From positions 1 through 64,000 of the forward strand of contig JAFLEH010000003.1 of NCBI GenBank assembly GCA_017301995.1: a stretch of DNA of 64,000 bases, in the 5' to 3' direction. The position numbers were made by a program, and so were the translations under genes. The number at the start of each line of letters is the position of its first letter. The first letter of the stretch is position 1. This document shows positions 19,142-27,236 of the stretch, piece by piece. This stretch comes from Verrucomicrobiota bacterium (lineage in GTDB: Bacteria > Verrucomicrobiota > Verrucomicrobiia > Verrucomicrobiales > Akkermansiaceae). Below the pieces are notes generated by a model. It did not search any database. It worked only from the letters and a program-made list of their open reading frames with translations, and was not told the origin of the DNA.

Positions 19142-19187
19142 AAAATGCTGAAAAGCCGAAAGGCTAAAATGCTGAAAGGCTGAAATT
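19142..19187. repeat. Short tandem repeat in the cysW-cysA spacer
   Basis: Read on the coding (minus) strand it is a run of TTTCAGC(A/C)TTT-like units with GGCTTTTCAGCATTTT. On the plus strand AGCC-GAAA-GGCT forms a small perfect hairpin inside it. The same TTTCAGCATTT word makes the repeat in the nuoJ-nuoK spacer at 57958-57996. Confidence 0.7.
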
Positions 19188-19210
19188 GGGGCGGCTTGTC
19201 GATGGAGCGG

Positions 19211-20050
19211 TTAATGTTTGCCGGCGGAGGTGTGGCCGGTGAGGTGCTCGATGGCGGTCTTGATGCCGAGCGTGACGAGCGCCAGCATGGCAAGCAGGGT
19301 GGCGCAGGCGAAGGCCGCGCTGAATTGGTATTCGTTGTAGAGCACCTCCACATGGAGCGGCAGGGTGTTGGTTTCGCCGCGGATGTGGCCGGAAACCACC
19401 GAGACCGCGCCGAACTCGCCCATGGCGCGGGCATTGCACAGCAGGATCCCGTACAGCAGGCCCCACTTGATGTTAGGCAGCGTCACACGGAGGAAGATCC
19501 TCCATCCGCTGGCACCCAGCGTCACGGCGGCCTCCTCCTGGTCGGTGCCCTGCGATTCCATCAGCGGAATGAGTTCCCGCGCCACAAATGGAAAGGTGAC
19601 AAACGCGGTGGCGATGACGATTCCCGGCAGCGCGAAGATGATCCGGATGTCCCGGGCGTCCAACCATTCGCCGAACCATCCGTGGCTGCCGAACAGCAGT
19701 ACCCACACCAACCCCGCGATCACCGGCGACACGGCGAACGGCAAGTCGATCAGCGAGACCAGCAGCGCCCGGCCTCTGAAGCGGAACTTGGTTAGTACCC
19801 AGGCGGCGCCAACACCGAAAAGGGTATTCATCGGCACAGAGATCGCCGCTGCGGTCAGAGTAAGTTTAACGGCGGACAGGGCGGCTTCATCGCGCAGCGA
19901 TTCGAAGAAAACTTCCCAACCCTTGCGCAAAGCCTCGACGAATACCGCGATGAGCGGCAGCAGCAGAAACACGGTGACCACGGCGCATGCCGCGCCGATC
20001 AACAAAACGCGGACGGGTCTTGATTCGGTGGTGATTTCCCGGTGGGACAT
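19211..20050 (-). CDS. cysW: Sulfate/thiosulfate ABC transporter permease CysW
   Basis: 279 residues from ATG 20050 (MSHREITTESRPVRVLLIG); an upstream ATG in frame overlaps cysT. Six predicted membrane segments. The permease EAA-type loop is EEAAVTLGASGWRIFLRVTLPNIKWGL. The ARAMGEFGAVSVVSGHIRGETNTLPL sequence is the CysW/CysT signature. It forms the membrane channel with CysT and is energised by CysA. The start is 11 nucleotides from the cysT stop. Confidence 0.92.
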   Translation of the reverse strand: MSHREITTESRPVRVLLIGAACAVVTVFLLLPLIAVFVEALRKGWEVFFESLRDEAALSAVKLTLTAAAISVPMNTLFGVGAAWVLTKFRFRGRALLVSLIDLPFAVSPVIAGLVWVLLFGSHGWFGEWLDARDIRIIFALPGIVIATAFVTFPFVARELIPLMESQGTDQEEAAVTLGASGWRIFLRVTLPNIKWGLLYGILLCNARAMGEFGAVSVVSGHIRGETNTLPLHVEVLYNEYQFSAAFACATLLAMLALVTLGIKTAIEHLTGHTSAGKH

Positions 20051-20060
20051 GGCGGTGGGG

Positions 20061-20879
20061 TCAGGACGCGGTGACATTGAGGCGGCGCTGCAGCAGGTTG
20101 ATGCCGAACAACAGCAGGAACGAAACAATCAACATGCCGGAGGCGATCACGGAGGCGGCTGGGACATTGAACTCCTCCAGTTGCGAAACGATCAGCAACG
20201 GCAGGATCTCCGTCTTGTAGGGAAGATTTCCGGAAATGAAAATCACCGAACCGTATTCACCGATCGCCCGAGCGAAGGCGAGCGCAAAGCCGGTCACAAG
20301 GGCCGGCACCAGCGCCGGAAAGACCACCTTGCGGAACACGGTCCAACGCCCCGCGCCAAGAGTGGCTGCAGCCTCCTCGGTCTCGCGGGTGAAATCCTCC
20401 AACACCGGTTGCACGGTGCGCACCACAAACGGAAACCCGATGAAAGTGAGCGCCAGAAACACCCCGATGGGGCTGTAGGCGGCCTTGATTCCGAGCTTTT
20501 CCAGGTGGGAACCGATCCAACCGTTAGGCGCGTAGATTGCGGTTAGGGTAATGCCCGCCACGGCGGTGGGCAAGGCGAACGGCAGGTCGATCATCGCGTC
20601 CATCAGCCGCCGGCCGGGAAACCGGTAACGCACCAGCACCCAAGTGACCAGCAACCCGGTTACGGTGCTCACAGCCGCCGCACAACCGCTCGCCCCGAAA
20701 GTGAGCTTGGCCGCGGCCAGCACCCTCTCGTTTCCTAACAATGAAATCCATTCCCGCCAGCCGACACCCGCCGCCTTGATGAACAAAGCGGCGAGCGGGA
20801 TGAGGATCAGCAGGCTCAGATAGACGATGGTGAATCCGAGGGATAGCCCGAATCCGGGAATGACGCGGCGGCGTGACAT
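20061..20879 (-). CDS. cysT: Sulfate/thiosulfate ABC transporter permease CysT
   Basis: 272 residues from ATG 20879 ([17 protein letters not shown]). Six membrane segments, EAA loop [27 protein letters not shown], and [27 protein letters not shown] characteristic of the CysT (CysU) subunit. It pairs with CysW. A longer frame upstream would overlap the sulfate-binding protein gene and lacks a reason to be used. Confidence 0.92.
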   Translation of the reverse strand: MSRRRVIPGFGLSLGFTIVYLSLLILIPLAALFIKAAGVGWREWISLLGNERVLAAAKLTFGASGCAAAVSTVTGLLVTWVLVRYRFPGRRLMDAMIDLPFALPTAVAGITLTAIYAPNGWIGSHLEKLGIKAAYSPIGVFLALTFIGFPFVVRTVQPVLEDFTRETEEAAATLGAGRWTVFRKVVFPALVPALVTGFALAFARAIGEYGSVIFISGNLPYKTEILPLLIVSQLEEFNVPAASVIASGMLIVSFLLLFGINLLQRRLNVTAS

Positions 20880-20898
20880 GATCGCGAAGGCGTTCGGG

Positions 20899-21945
20899 TT
20901 ATTTCTTGCCGTAGAGCTGATCGAAGGTGCCGCCATCGGCGAAGTGGGTCTTCTGGGCGGCTGCCCATCCGCCGAACTTGCCGTCAACGGTCACCAGTTC
21001 CAATGCGGGGAAATTCACGGAGACCTTGGAATCCCGCGGGCGGTAGAAGTGCCTGGCCGCCAGCGTCTGCGCTTCAGGCGTATAGAGGAATTCCAGATAG
21101 GATTTCGCCAGCTCGGCGGTGCCGTGTTTGGCCGCGTTGGCCTCGACCACCGCCACCGGCGGTTCGGCGAGAATGCTCAATGACGGATAGATGATCTCGG
21201 TTTTTCCGGGAAACTCCTTCTCGATCAGATAGGCCTCGTTTTCCCATGAAAGGAAAACATCGCCGATCCCGCGCTGCGCGAAGGTGGTGGTGGCGGCACG
21301 CGCGCCGGAATCCAGCACCGGCACGTTCTTCAGCAACCGGCCGATGTAGTCGCGAACCTTCGCTTCATCACCGCCGAACTGCTTGTCCGCCCACGCCCAT
21401 GCGGCGAGGTAGTTCCAGCGGGCGCCACCCGAGGTTTTCGGATTGGGTGTGACCACCTGGACACCGTCTCCAACCAGGTCACCCCAGTCTTTCACTCCCT
21501 TCGGGTTTCCCTTTCGGACCACAAAGACAATGGTCGAGGTGTAGGGCGCGCTGTTTTGCGGGAGTTTTCCCGCCCAGTCGGAGGGCAGCAGACCGGCCTT
21601 GGCCACGGCATCGATGTCGCCGGCCAGCGCGAGCGTCACCACATCAGCCTCGAGTCCGTCGATCACCGCGCGGGCCTGTTTGCCGGATCCGCCGTGGGAT
21701 TGTTTGATCGCGGGCTTCACGCCATGGTCCCGCTGCCACTTTGCGGCGAACGCCTGGTTCACCTCGGCGTAAAACTCGCGGGTAGGATCGTAGGAAACAT
21801 TCAGTAGCGACGGACCGTCGGCGCCGGGCGCGGATTTCTTCCCGCATGCGGCGAGTCCTAACAAACATACCATGCCGAACACGGCAAGGATCGAATGGCG
21901 GCGGATGCGAAACGGATGGAAACGTAGGATGGTTGGATGGATCAT
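20899..21945 (-). CDS. Sulfate-binding protein, lipoprotein form
   Basis: 348 residues. Periplasmic sulfate/thiosulfate-binding component. A signal with lipobox LGLAACGKK predicts anchoring to a membrane at the Cys. Family motifs: [13 protein letters not shown] at the mature N-terminus, [34 protein letters not shown] and [13 protein letters not shown]. It lies 20 nucleotides before cysT, so it is the dedicated binding protein of this importer. A second, unlipidated paralogue is encoded at 24495-25472. Confidence 0.92.
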   Translation of the reverse strand: MIHPTILRFHPFRIRRHSILAVFGMVCLLGLAACGKKSAPGADGPSLLNVSYDPTREFYAEVNQAFAAKWQRDHGVKPAIKQSHGGSGKQARAVIDGLEADVVTLALAGDIDAVAKAGLLPSDWAGKLPQNSAPYTSTIVFVVRKGNPKGVKDWGDLVGDGVQVVTPNPKTSGGARWNYLAAWAWADKQFGGDEAKVRDYIGRLLKNVPVLDSGARAATTTFAQRGIGDVFLSWENEAYLIEKEFPGKTEIIYPSLSILAEPPVAVVEANAAKHGTAELAKSYLEFLYTPEAQTLAARHFYRPRDSKVSVNFPALELVTVDGKFGGWAAAQKTHFADGGTFDQLYGKK

Positions 21946-22041
21946 GGGGTCTGCGTGGCGTCCTTCTCCGGTGGTCCGGTGGATGTCAGCAGTGGATGGC
22001 TAAACAGCCTCCCGGTGACGGGTAGGCCGGAAAATGTCAGG

Positions 22042-22614
22042 CTAGCGGTTGGCCGCGGATGGCGGATGGATTTGGGAAAGGCCGGCGAGGAAGCCCTCGG
22101 ACGGATCGACCCGAGGTCGGGGCGGTTTGGAGAATCCGTCGCGGTCGGGAAGGGCAAATGGCATCGCCACACCGTCCTGGCGCATCTTGCGGATGGTGAC
22201 CTCCACCACCTGAGCCAGGCTATAGCGGTCGAGGATGTTGGCGATCGCGTTGCGGACGTCAATCATGATCATGCGCAGCCCGCAATGGGCCTCGTCCGGA
22301 CAGGAACACTTCTGATAGGCATGCTCGCTGGCGCAACAGATCGGCGCGAGACGCCCGTCCATCAGGCGGACGATGTCGCCCATTTTCGAGTTCACGCCCT
22401 TTTCGGTCAGCGAATAGCCGCCGTTCTTGCCGCGGTAGGTCTCCACCAGGCCCGCGTCACGGAGTTCCTGCAGAATGCGCTCGACGAATTTCAGCGGCAG
22501 CCGGTTGGCCTCCGCCAACTCCGCCCCGGGCAAGGCGGATCTCCCCATCTGGGCGGCGATACCCAGATTGATCAATGCCCGTAGGGCGTATTCGGATTTT
22601 TTGGAAAGGTGCAT
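22042..22614 (-). CDS. Rrf2 family transcriptional regulator with cysteine cluster
   Basis: 190 residues. N-terminal winged helix: MHLSKKSEYALRALINLG, helix-turn-helix about 28-52 (AELAEANRLPLKFVERILQELRDAG), wing GKNGGYSL. Cys93, Cys94, Cys103, Cys105 and Cys111 (ICC...KCSCPDEAHC) sit where IscR/NsrR bind an Fe-S cluster, while CymR, the sulfur-metabolism member, lacks them. The C-terminal 50 residues (MPFALPDRDGFSKPP) are an extension. Its position upstream of the sulfate-binding protein and cysTWA suggests it controls sulfate uptake. A shared promoter motif and a palindrome precede it. Confidence 0.88.
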   Translation of the reverse strand: MHLSKKSEYALRALINLGIAAQMGRSALPGAELAEANRLPLKFVERILQELRDAGLVETYRGKNGGYSLTEKGVNSKMGDIVRLMDGRLAPICCASEHAYQKCSCPDEAHCGLRMIMIDVRNAIANILDRYSLAQVVEVTIRKMRQDGVAMPFALPDRDGFSKPPRPRVDPSEGFLAGLSQIHPPSAANR

Positions 22615-22618
22615 TATG

Positions 22619-22630
22619 TTGTCTCGACAA
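22619..22630. promoter_or_regulatory. Palindrome between the rrf2 promoter and start codon
   Basis: TTGTCTCGACAA: 5-bp perfect arms around a 2-bp centre, 4 nucleotides before the rrf2 ATG. Its position just downstream of the putative -10 box would suit autoregulation. Inference only. Confidence 0.35.
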
Positions 22631-22660
22631 AAAAGTATGGATTAAACCGGGATTTGCAAG
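22627..22660 (-). promoter_or_regulatory. Promoter/operator candidate of rrf2, shared with yezD
   Basis: On the minus strand the block begins CTTGCA and ends ATACTTTTTTGT. It matches the block at 27074-27107 at 24 of 34 positions, with the ends most conserved (CTTGCA-A and ATC-ATACT-TTTTGT). CATACT would serve as -10 and TACTTG (17 bp upstream) as -35. Flanking AAAAGTA and TACTTTT (22631-22637 and 22661-22667) form inverted arms. A candidate Rrf2-regulated promoter. Confidence 0.5.
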
Positions 22661-22720
22661 TACTTTTCGGACAAATTCCAAAACTGCTCGTGAGCGGGTG
22701 TTGAAATATTGCGAATTGGC

Positions 22721-23623
22721 TCATGGAAACCTGACAAACGCCCCCGGGCCGAGGGCTTCTTCCGGCGTCCAGCGGTAGGCGGTCAGAGGTCCGCCGGACT
22801 TCACGTCGAGGTCCACGCAGACGATGTTCGGAGCGAGGATAGCGGACGCCGCGTCGCCCGCCAAGGCATAGTGACCGATGAACAGCGGCGGCGCATCAGA
22901 CGGATAGGCAAACGAATCCACATCACGGCCAATGAGCGGTAGTGACTCATCGTCCGAGATGTCGGTTAGATCAACTCCGGCCAATTCCACGATTCCGCGC
23001 GTGGGTTTCCACCAGTTGCGGCGCAACGGGCGTTCCCCAACGCCCTTTAGCGATCGCAGGGTGGGCCCCTTGAGAAGGATCTCCAACGCATCTCGGATCT
23101 CTCCGTCGGGCGCGGACGCGCGCAACGCGGCATCGTCCAACAATCCGTTGGGGAAATGTCGCATGGAAGGTTCATGCCAGCAGGCATGCACCACCCGGCA
23201 CCCACCGAGGTCGAGCCAGAGGGGCAGTGTCCGCAACCATACCAGCCAATCGGCCCATGCCTGCGGCGCGGCCGCGCCAAACACACCGAGGTCCGGACCG
23301 TGGGATTCCAACTGGCGAGAGGTCATCTCCCGCAGCGGTTCTCCGCTGTCTCCCACGATATAGTGATGGAACAGGTTCGCTTCGTGATTGCCGAGAACCG
23401 CCAGCGCCGCGCCATCCGTCACCATTTCCCGGACGGTGGCAAGTACCGCGAGCGAATCCTCCCCACCCTGCACCAAATCGCCCGCAAACACCGCGCGGCG
23501 ACACTCCGGATGCCTCCATATACCGCCTGTCCGGTGATATCCGAGGCGATCCAACAAACCGAACAACGCCCCGGCATGGCCGTGAACATCACCGACAATA
23601 TCGTATCCGACGTTGGATTCCAT
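22721..23623 (-). CDS. PPP-type metallophosphatase
   Basis: 300 residues from ATG 23623, which has a strong AGGAGG 7 nucleotides upstream. Calcineurin-like phosphatase of the PPP/PrpE-ApaH type: GDVHGHAGAL, GDLVQGGEDS and GNHEANLFHH provide the metal-binding Asp, His and Asn; HACWHEPS and IGHYALAG supply the later His ligands. Substrate unknown: protein phosphate or a dinucleotide. It starts 20 nucleotides after the HTH/EIIA-like gene, inside the sulfate locus, so it is probably co-transcribed with that gene and the porin. Confidence 0.85.
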   Translation of the reverse strand: MESNVGYDIVGDVHGHAGALFGLLDRLGYHRTGGIWRHPECRRAVFAGDLVQGGEDSLAVLATVREMVTDGAALAVLGNHEANLFHHYIVGDSGEPLREMTSRQLESHGPDLGVFGAAAPQAWADWLVWLRTLPLWLDLGGCRVVHACWHEPSMRHFPNGLLDDAALRASAPDGEIRDALEILLKGPTLRSLKGVGERPLRRNWWKPTRGIVELAGVDLTDISDDESLPLIGRDVDSFAYPSDAPPLFIGHYALAGDAASAILAPNIVCVDLDVKSGGPLTAYRWTPEEALGPGAFVRFP

Positions 23624-23643
23624 GAAACGCCTCCTGATCGATA

Positions 23644-24408
23644 TCATATGCCATCTCCGGATAGATTTCCGGATTCATGGCGGGCGAGCAACGCCTGGCG
23701 GCGGCGGTGGATCTGCACTTCCCGCGATGAGATGATCTGATGGGCGGCATCGGCGGAAGGTGCTCGCAGGAGCGCGCTTTTGGTGGTGTCGTCGAGAATT
23801 CTAGCTAGACGGGAAAGCGATTTCAGGTGGCCGCTATCGGTGGCGGAGCCCAACAGGAAGAACAACCGTGTCGGAAGCGCGTCCTCGGCGCCGAAGGGCA
23901 CCGGTTCGGCCAGGCAAACCACCCGGACGAACGGCTTCCAGATGATTTCGGGAAGTGGCTGCCGCGGGTGGCACAACGCCACGCCGCCGGGCAGAGCCGT
24001 GCTACAAAGACGCTCGCGTTCGGCTAGGGACTGGCGCAACACTCCGGCGTCGGTCACCGCTCCGGTGGCTTGCGCGAATTCCGCCAGAATCTCCAACACC
24101 CCGTCCGGCCCGTTGGCCGAGGCGCCCCACAGGAGTCCCTGCCGGGTGATCTGGAGCGTGATCGGGTCGGTGTCGGCCTCTTCGGCGGCAGGGGGGGAGA
24201 TCTGGTTGTCGAGTGCCACCACGCCGTCGTGGTCCAGCGTGCGCAGTTTGTCCTCCAGCCATTCCACCAGTGCTTCGCGCGCGAAACGGGCTTCACCGTC
24301 CACGAGACGGCTGGGGATTTTGTTAGTCCGAACGAGCCCGTCGATGAATCGCGGGCTCCAGCCGAGGGTTCGGGAGAGTTCGCCTGTGGTCAGGTAGGTG
24401 GTGCTCAT
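23644..24408 (-). CDS. Excisionase-type HTH fused to PTS EIIA-like domain
   Basis: 254 residues from ATG 24408 (MSTTYLTTGELSRTLGW). The N-terminal 50 residues are a MerR/excisionase-like helix-turn-helix (SPRFIDGLVRTNKIPSRLVDGEARFAREALVEWLED). Residues about 95-245 resemble the fructose/nitrogen-type PTS EIIA fold: GGVALCHPR carries the phosphoacceptor-type His, followed by PVPFGAEDALPTRLFFLLGS and HLKSLSRLARIL. EIIA-Ntr proteins regulate transport and transcription by phosphorylation. Its place between a sulfate-binding protein and a phosphatase points to a regulatory role in this locus, which is inference. Confidence 0.75.
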   Translation of the reverse strand: MSTTYLTTGELSRTLGWSPRFIDGLVRTNKIPSRLVDGEARFAREALVEWLEDKLRTLDHDGVVALDNQISPPAAEEADTDPITLQITRQGLLWGASANGPDGVLEILAEFAQATGAVTDAGVLRQSLAERERLCSTALPGGVALCHPRQPLPEIIWKPFVRVVCLAEPVPFGAEDALPTRLFFLLGSATDSGHLKSLSRLARILDDTTKSALLRAPSADAAHQIISSREVQIHRRRQALLARHESGNLSGDGI

Positions 24409-24494
24409 GGCGGAGGTGGGTGGTCGGTTGATGGATCGGCCCACCGGCGGGGATGCCGGCGGGCCGGATCGGATATGATGGTTTGGCTAACGGA

Positions 24495-25472
24495 TCACTT
24501 CTTGTAGATCTGGTCGAAGGTGCCGCCGTTGGCAAAATGGGTGGCCTGGGCCTTGCCCCAGCCTCCGAAGTCCGAGATGGTCACCAGGTTGATTTTCGGG
24601 AAGTTCTTCGACCATTTCGCCAACGCCGTCTTGTCGCGGGGCCGATAGAAATGCTTGCCTGCGATGTTCTGGGCCTCGGGTGTGTAGAGAAACTCCAGAT
24701 AGGCCTTTGCCAATGCCTCGGTGCCGCGCTTTTGGGCGTTCTTCTCGACCACCGCCACGGGCGGTTCCGCAAGGATGCTGATCGACGGAATGACAATCTG
24801 CGTCTGACCGGGGAACTCCTTCTCGATCAGGTGGGCCTCGTTTTCCCACGAGATGAACACATCGCCAATGCCACGCTGGGCGAAGGTGGTGGTGGATCCA
24901 CGGGCACCGGTGTCCAGCACCGGCACATTCCGATAGAGCGCGGCGAGGAATTCGCGGGTCTTCGCCTCGTCGCCGCCGTTCTTGCGCGAGGCGTAGGCCC
25001 ACGCCGCCAGATAGTTCCATCGCGCGCCGCCGGAGGTCTTCGGGTTGGGCGTGATAACCTTGACGCCGTCACGGATAAGGTCCCCCCAATCCTTGATCCC
25101 TTTCGGGTTGCCCTTGCGGACCACGAACACGATGGTGGAGGTATAGGGCGCGCTATTGTTAGGCAGTTTTGTCTGCCAATCACGGGGCAGGAGGTTGGCC
25201 TTTTCCGCGATCACGTCGATGTCGCCGGAGAGCGCGAGGGTGACGACATCCGCCTTGAGTCCGTCGATCACCGACCGCGCCTGTTTGCCGGAGCCGCCGT
25301 GGGATTGTTTGATTTTCAGGGGTTCGCCGGTTTTCGCTTTCCAATTGGCGGCGAAGACATCGTTGATTTCCGCGTAGAACTCGCGGGTGGGGTCGTAGGA
25401 AACGTTGAGCAGTTCCGCGGCATGGGTGAAGGTGGCCAATGCGGCGGAGATGAGGGTTGTGGTGATTTTCAT
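24495..25472 (-). CDS. Sulfate-binding protein, soluble form
   Basis: 325 residues. Same family and motifs as the 20899-21945 gene ([70 protein letters not shown]), but with a plain cleavable signal ([10 protein letters not shown]) rather than a lipobox. It therefore should be free in the periplasm. It follows the porin gene by 42 nucleotides and is separated from its permeases by three genes. The pair looks like a duplication that later diverged in localisation. Confidence 0.92.
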   Translation of the reverse strand: MKITTTLISAALATFTHAAELLNVSYDPTREFYAEINDVFAANWKAKTGEPLKIKQSHGGSGKQARSVIDGLKADVVTLALSGDIDVIAEKANLLPRDWQTKLPNNSAPYTSTIVFVVRKGNPKGIKDWGDLIRDGVKVITPNPKTSGGARWNYLAAWAYASRKNGGDEAKTREFLAALYRNVPVLDTGARGSTTTFAQRGIGDVFISWENEAHLIEKEFPGQTQIVIPSISILAEPPVAVVEKNAQKRGTEALAKAYLEFLYTPEAQNIAGKHFYRPRDKTALAKWSKNFPKINLVTISDFGGWGKAQATHFANGGTFDQIYKK

Positions 25473-25514
25473 GGAATGATTGTGTTGAATGGTTGATTTG
25501 AGGTTTGATAGGTA

Positions 25515-26744
25515 TTAGAACGAGAAGCGGATTCCGGTGAAGGTGGTCACGCCTTCGTAGCCGGGATCGCGGCCGCCGCGGCCGAGGCGCGCCCATTCGG
25601 CGCCGGCTAGCAGTTTCAACTTGTTGCCATAGATGAAATACTGCGCGCCCAGATAGATGGCATGGTATTCCTCGCCCCGGTTGCGGCTGCCGGCCACGCC
25701 CGGAATGGCGGGGATCGGCGTCTCCCGCTCGTAGCGGCTTTGGGCCTGGAGGCTCGCGGGGCCGTCGCCGGTGGCGAAGGTGTAGCGGCCCACCAGTTGG
25801 AGCTTGTCCGGAATCAGATCGTAGGTCGGTTGGAGATAGAATCCGAACACATCGCCGTTGGCTCCGTCGCCGCCGAAGGCAGCGAACGCCTCGGCGGTTA
25901 GATTCCAGTAGCCGGTCTTCGCCAGAAACGTGAGCGCCAGAATGTCATCGTAGCGGTTGAGCACCACATCGGTCGCTTCGCGGTCGCTGTGCAGCCAATC
26001 GAGCCGTAATAGCGCCTTTTCGATGTCCAGCTCGTGGTGGAAATTGTAACCGACGCCCAACCCGTAGGAGATGCCCCCGTTGAGATGGCCGAACTCGCCG
26101 TCGCCCCAGGCTCCGGTACCACCGGTGGTGGCCGGCGTGTCATTGGCGTAGATCCCCGCCTGCCAGAGCACTCCGGCATTCTCGCCTTCTACGGTCAGGG
26201 CGGTGGCGCGGTTGATTCCGAGCTGGTTGAAGATCTGGGATCGCTCGAAGGTGGGAGTGTCGTTGGTGGACGGAATCCAATCGCCGTAGCCGATCAGAGG
26301 CTTGGTCTTGCCCAAAGTCAGCGCGAACCGCTCGTTGGGCTTCCACTTCAGATAGGCATCCACGAGGCCGTCGTAGAAGTGATCGAAGCCGTTGTCGCTT
26401 TGGAAATCAAAGCGCGCCTCGAGTTTCTTATCGAGCAGCTTGGCGTCGAAGCCGAACCGCGAGCGCCGGTCTTCCCAGCCGCTGGCGTCGCCGCGGTCGG
26501 CGTCGGTGTCGTGATATTGTCCGTGGTAGCGGCCGCGGAGTTTGAACTCCTCCAGCCAGGGATTCAGATCGTCCTTGTAGAGCGTGGCCAGCGCCCAGGT
26601 CTTGTCGAATGGCGTGGGATCGAGGTATTCGGTCGCGCTTTCCTGAGCCCGGAGCGGGGCGGAGGTTAGCAAGGCGAGCCCCAGCGGGGCGATGTTGGTT
26701 AGGATGGTGCGATATCGTTGTTTGGATTCAAGGGGTTGATACAT
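25515..26744 (-). CDS. Outer-membrane porin, OprO/OprP-like
   Basis: 409 residues with signal peptide (LLTSAPLRAQ). The mature protein shows alternating beta strands with aromatic girdles: ELKLRGRYHGQYHDTDADRGDASGWEDRRSRFGF, KKLEARFDFQ, ERFALTLGKTKPLIGYG. It ends in a C-terminal Phe (TGIRFSF), the usual signal for BAM insertion. The resemblance is to anion-selective porins of the OprO/OprP type. Located between yezD and a sulfate-binding protein, it probably admits sulfate or sulfonates. Confidence 0.82.
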   Translation of the reverse strand: MYQPLESKQRYRTILTNIAPLGLALLTSAPLRAQESATEYLDPTPFDKTWALATLYKDDLNPWLEEFKLRGRYHGQYHDTDADRGDASGWEDRRSRFGFDAKLLDKKLEARFDFQSDNGFDHFYDGLVDAYLKWKPNERFALTLGKTKPLIGYGDWIPSTNDTPTFERSQIFNQLGINRATALTVEGENAGVLWQAGIYANDTPATTGGTGAWGDGEFGHLNGGISYGLGVGYNFHHELDIEKALLRLDWLHSDREATDVVLNRYDDILALTFLAKTGYWNLTAEAFAAFGGDGANGDVFGFYLQPTYDLIPDKLQLVGRYTFATGDGPASLQAQSRYERETPIPAIPGVAGSRNRGEEYHAIYLGAQYFIYGNKLKLLAGAEWARLGRGGRDPGYEGVTTFTGIRFSF

Positions 26745-26830
26745 TCGTTTGTTCTATCATGCGCTCCCTCTTCCTTGCTGCGGTGGAAGGGCGCGGCGGA
26801 TCGATTCCTCCGTTGGCACGGTGGGGAAAT

Positions 26831-27031
26831 TCAGGCTTGGGATTCTCTGGCATCCCTCGGTTTCGGCGCGAAACGGGTCTTTTCAATACTCTCGACCTGG
26901 GTCACCCTGCCGTCGTGTACGGTGATCTGCACCGAGCCGAACCGGAGTTTCGCCACTTTCTGGCGCACCACCTCCAACCACTCGAGTTCCTCGGCAGTTG
27001 GGGTGTCTGAAGTTTCGGGGGTCGTTGCCAT
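26831..27031 (-). CDS. YezD family small protein (DUF2292)
   Basis: 66 residues from ATG 27031 (MATTPETSDTPTAEELEWLEVV); the frame is open to 27106 but the family begins after this Met. The core LEWLEVVRQKVAKLRFGSVQITVHDGRVTQVESIEKTRF is the YezD/DUF2292 signature (GSVxIxxHDGRVxQIxxxEKxR). These proteins are of unknown biochemical role, and I infer a link to sulfur acquisition from the neighbouring porin and sulfate-binding genes. It is the first gene of the locus, with a promoter motif 42 nucleotides upstream. Confidence 0.85.
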   Translation of the reverse strand: MATTPETSDTPTAEELEWLEVVRQKVAKLRFGSVQITVHDGRVTQVESIEKTRFAPKPRDARESQA

Positions 27032-27073
27032 ATTAGAGATTGTTGTTTCGTTAATGTGGAGTCGTGAACGCGA

Positions 27074-27107
27074 ACAAAAGAGTATAGATACAAACTTAGT
27101 ATGCAAG
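27074..27107 (-). promoter_or_regulatory. Promoter/operator candidate of yezD, shared with rrf2
   Basis: On the minus strand it starts CTTGCAT and ends CTATACTCTTTTGT. TATACT is a good -10, with TTGCTT 18 bp upstream as a possible -35 just outside the block. 24 of 34 positions match the block before rrf2 (22627-22660). The conserved parts lie on both sides of a variable centre, as expected for a regulator site superimposed on a promoter. Confidence 0.5.
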
Positions 27108-27236
27108 CAAAATTTTCATTTTTTTCGCAACGCTCCGAATTCCCTGGCCAAGAAGGCACCTGAAGACGGGAAATCAGGTGCGCAAGGGATTGGCGCGAGG
27201 CGGCGTATCAACCGTCGGACCGCCCTTTTTCCCGCC

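Noticed and set aside
22631..22667. AAAAGTA/TACTTTT inverted arms as a terminator of the phosphatase gene
   Set aside because: The loop is 23 nt and the arms have only 7 A/T-rich pairs; it overlaps the shared promoter block, which explains it better.
26718..27236. N-terminal extension of the GH116 frame
   Set aside because: It crosses the yezD gene on the other strand; the Tat signal begins right after ATG 27237.
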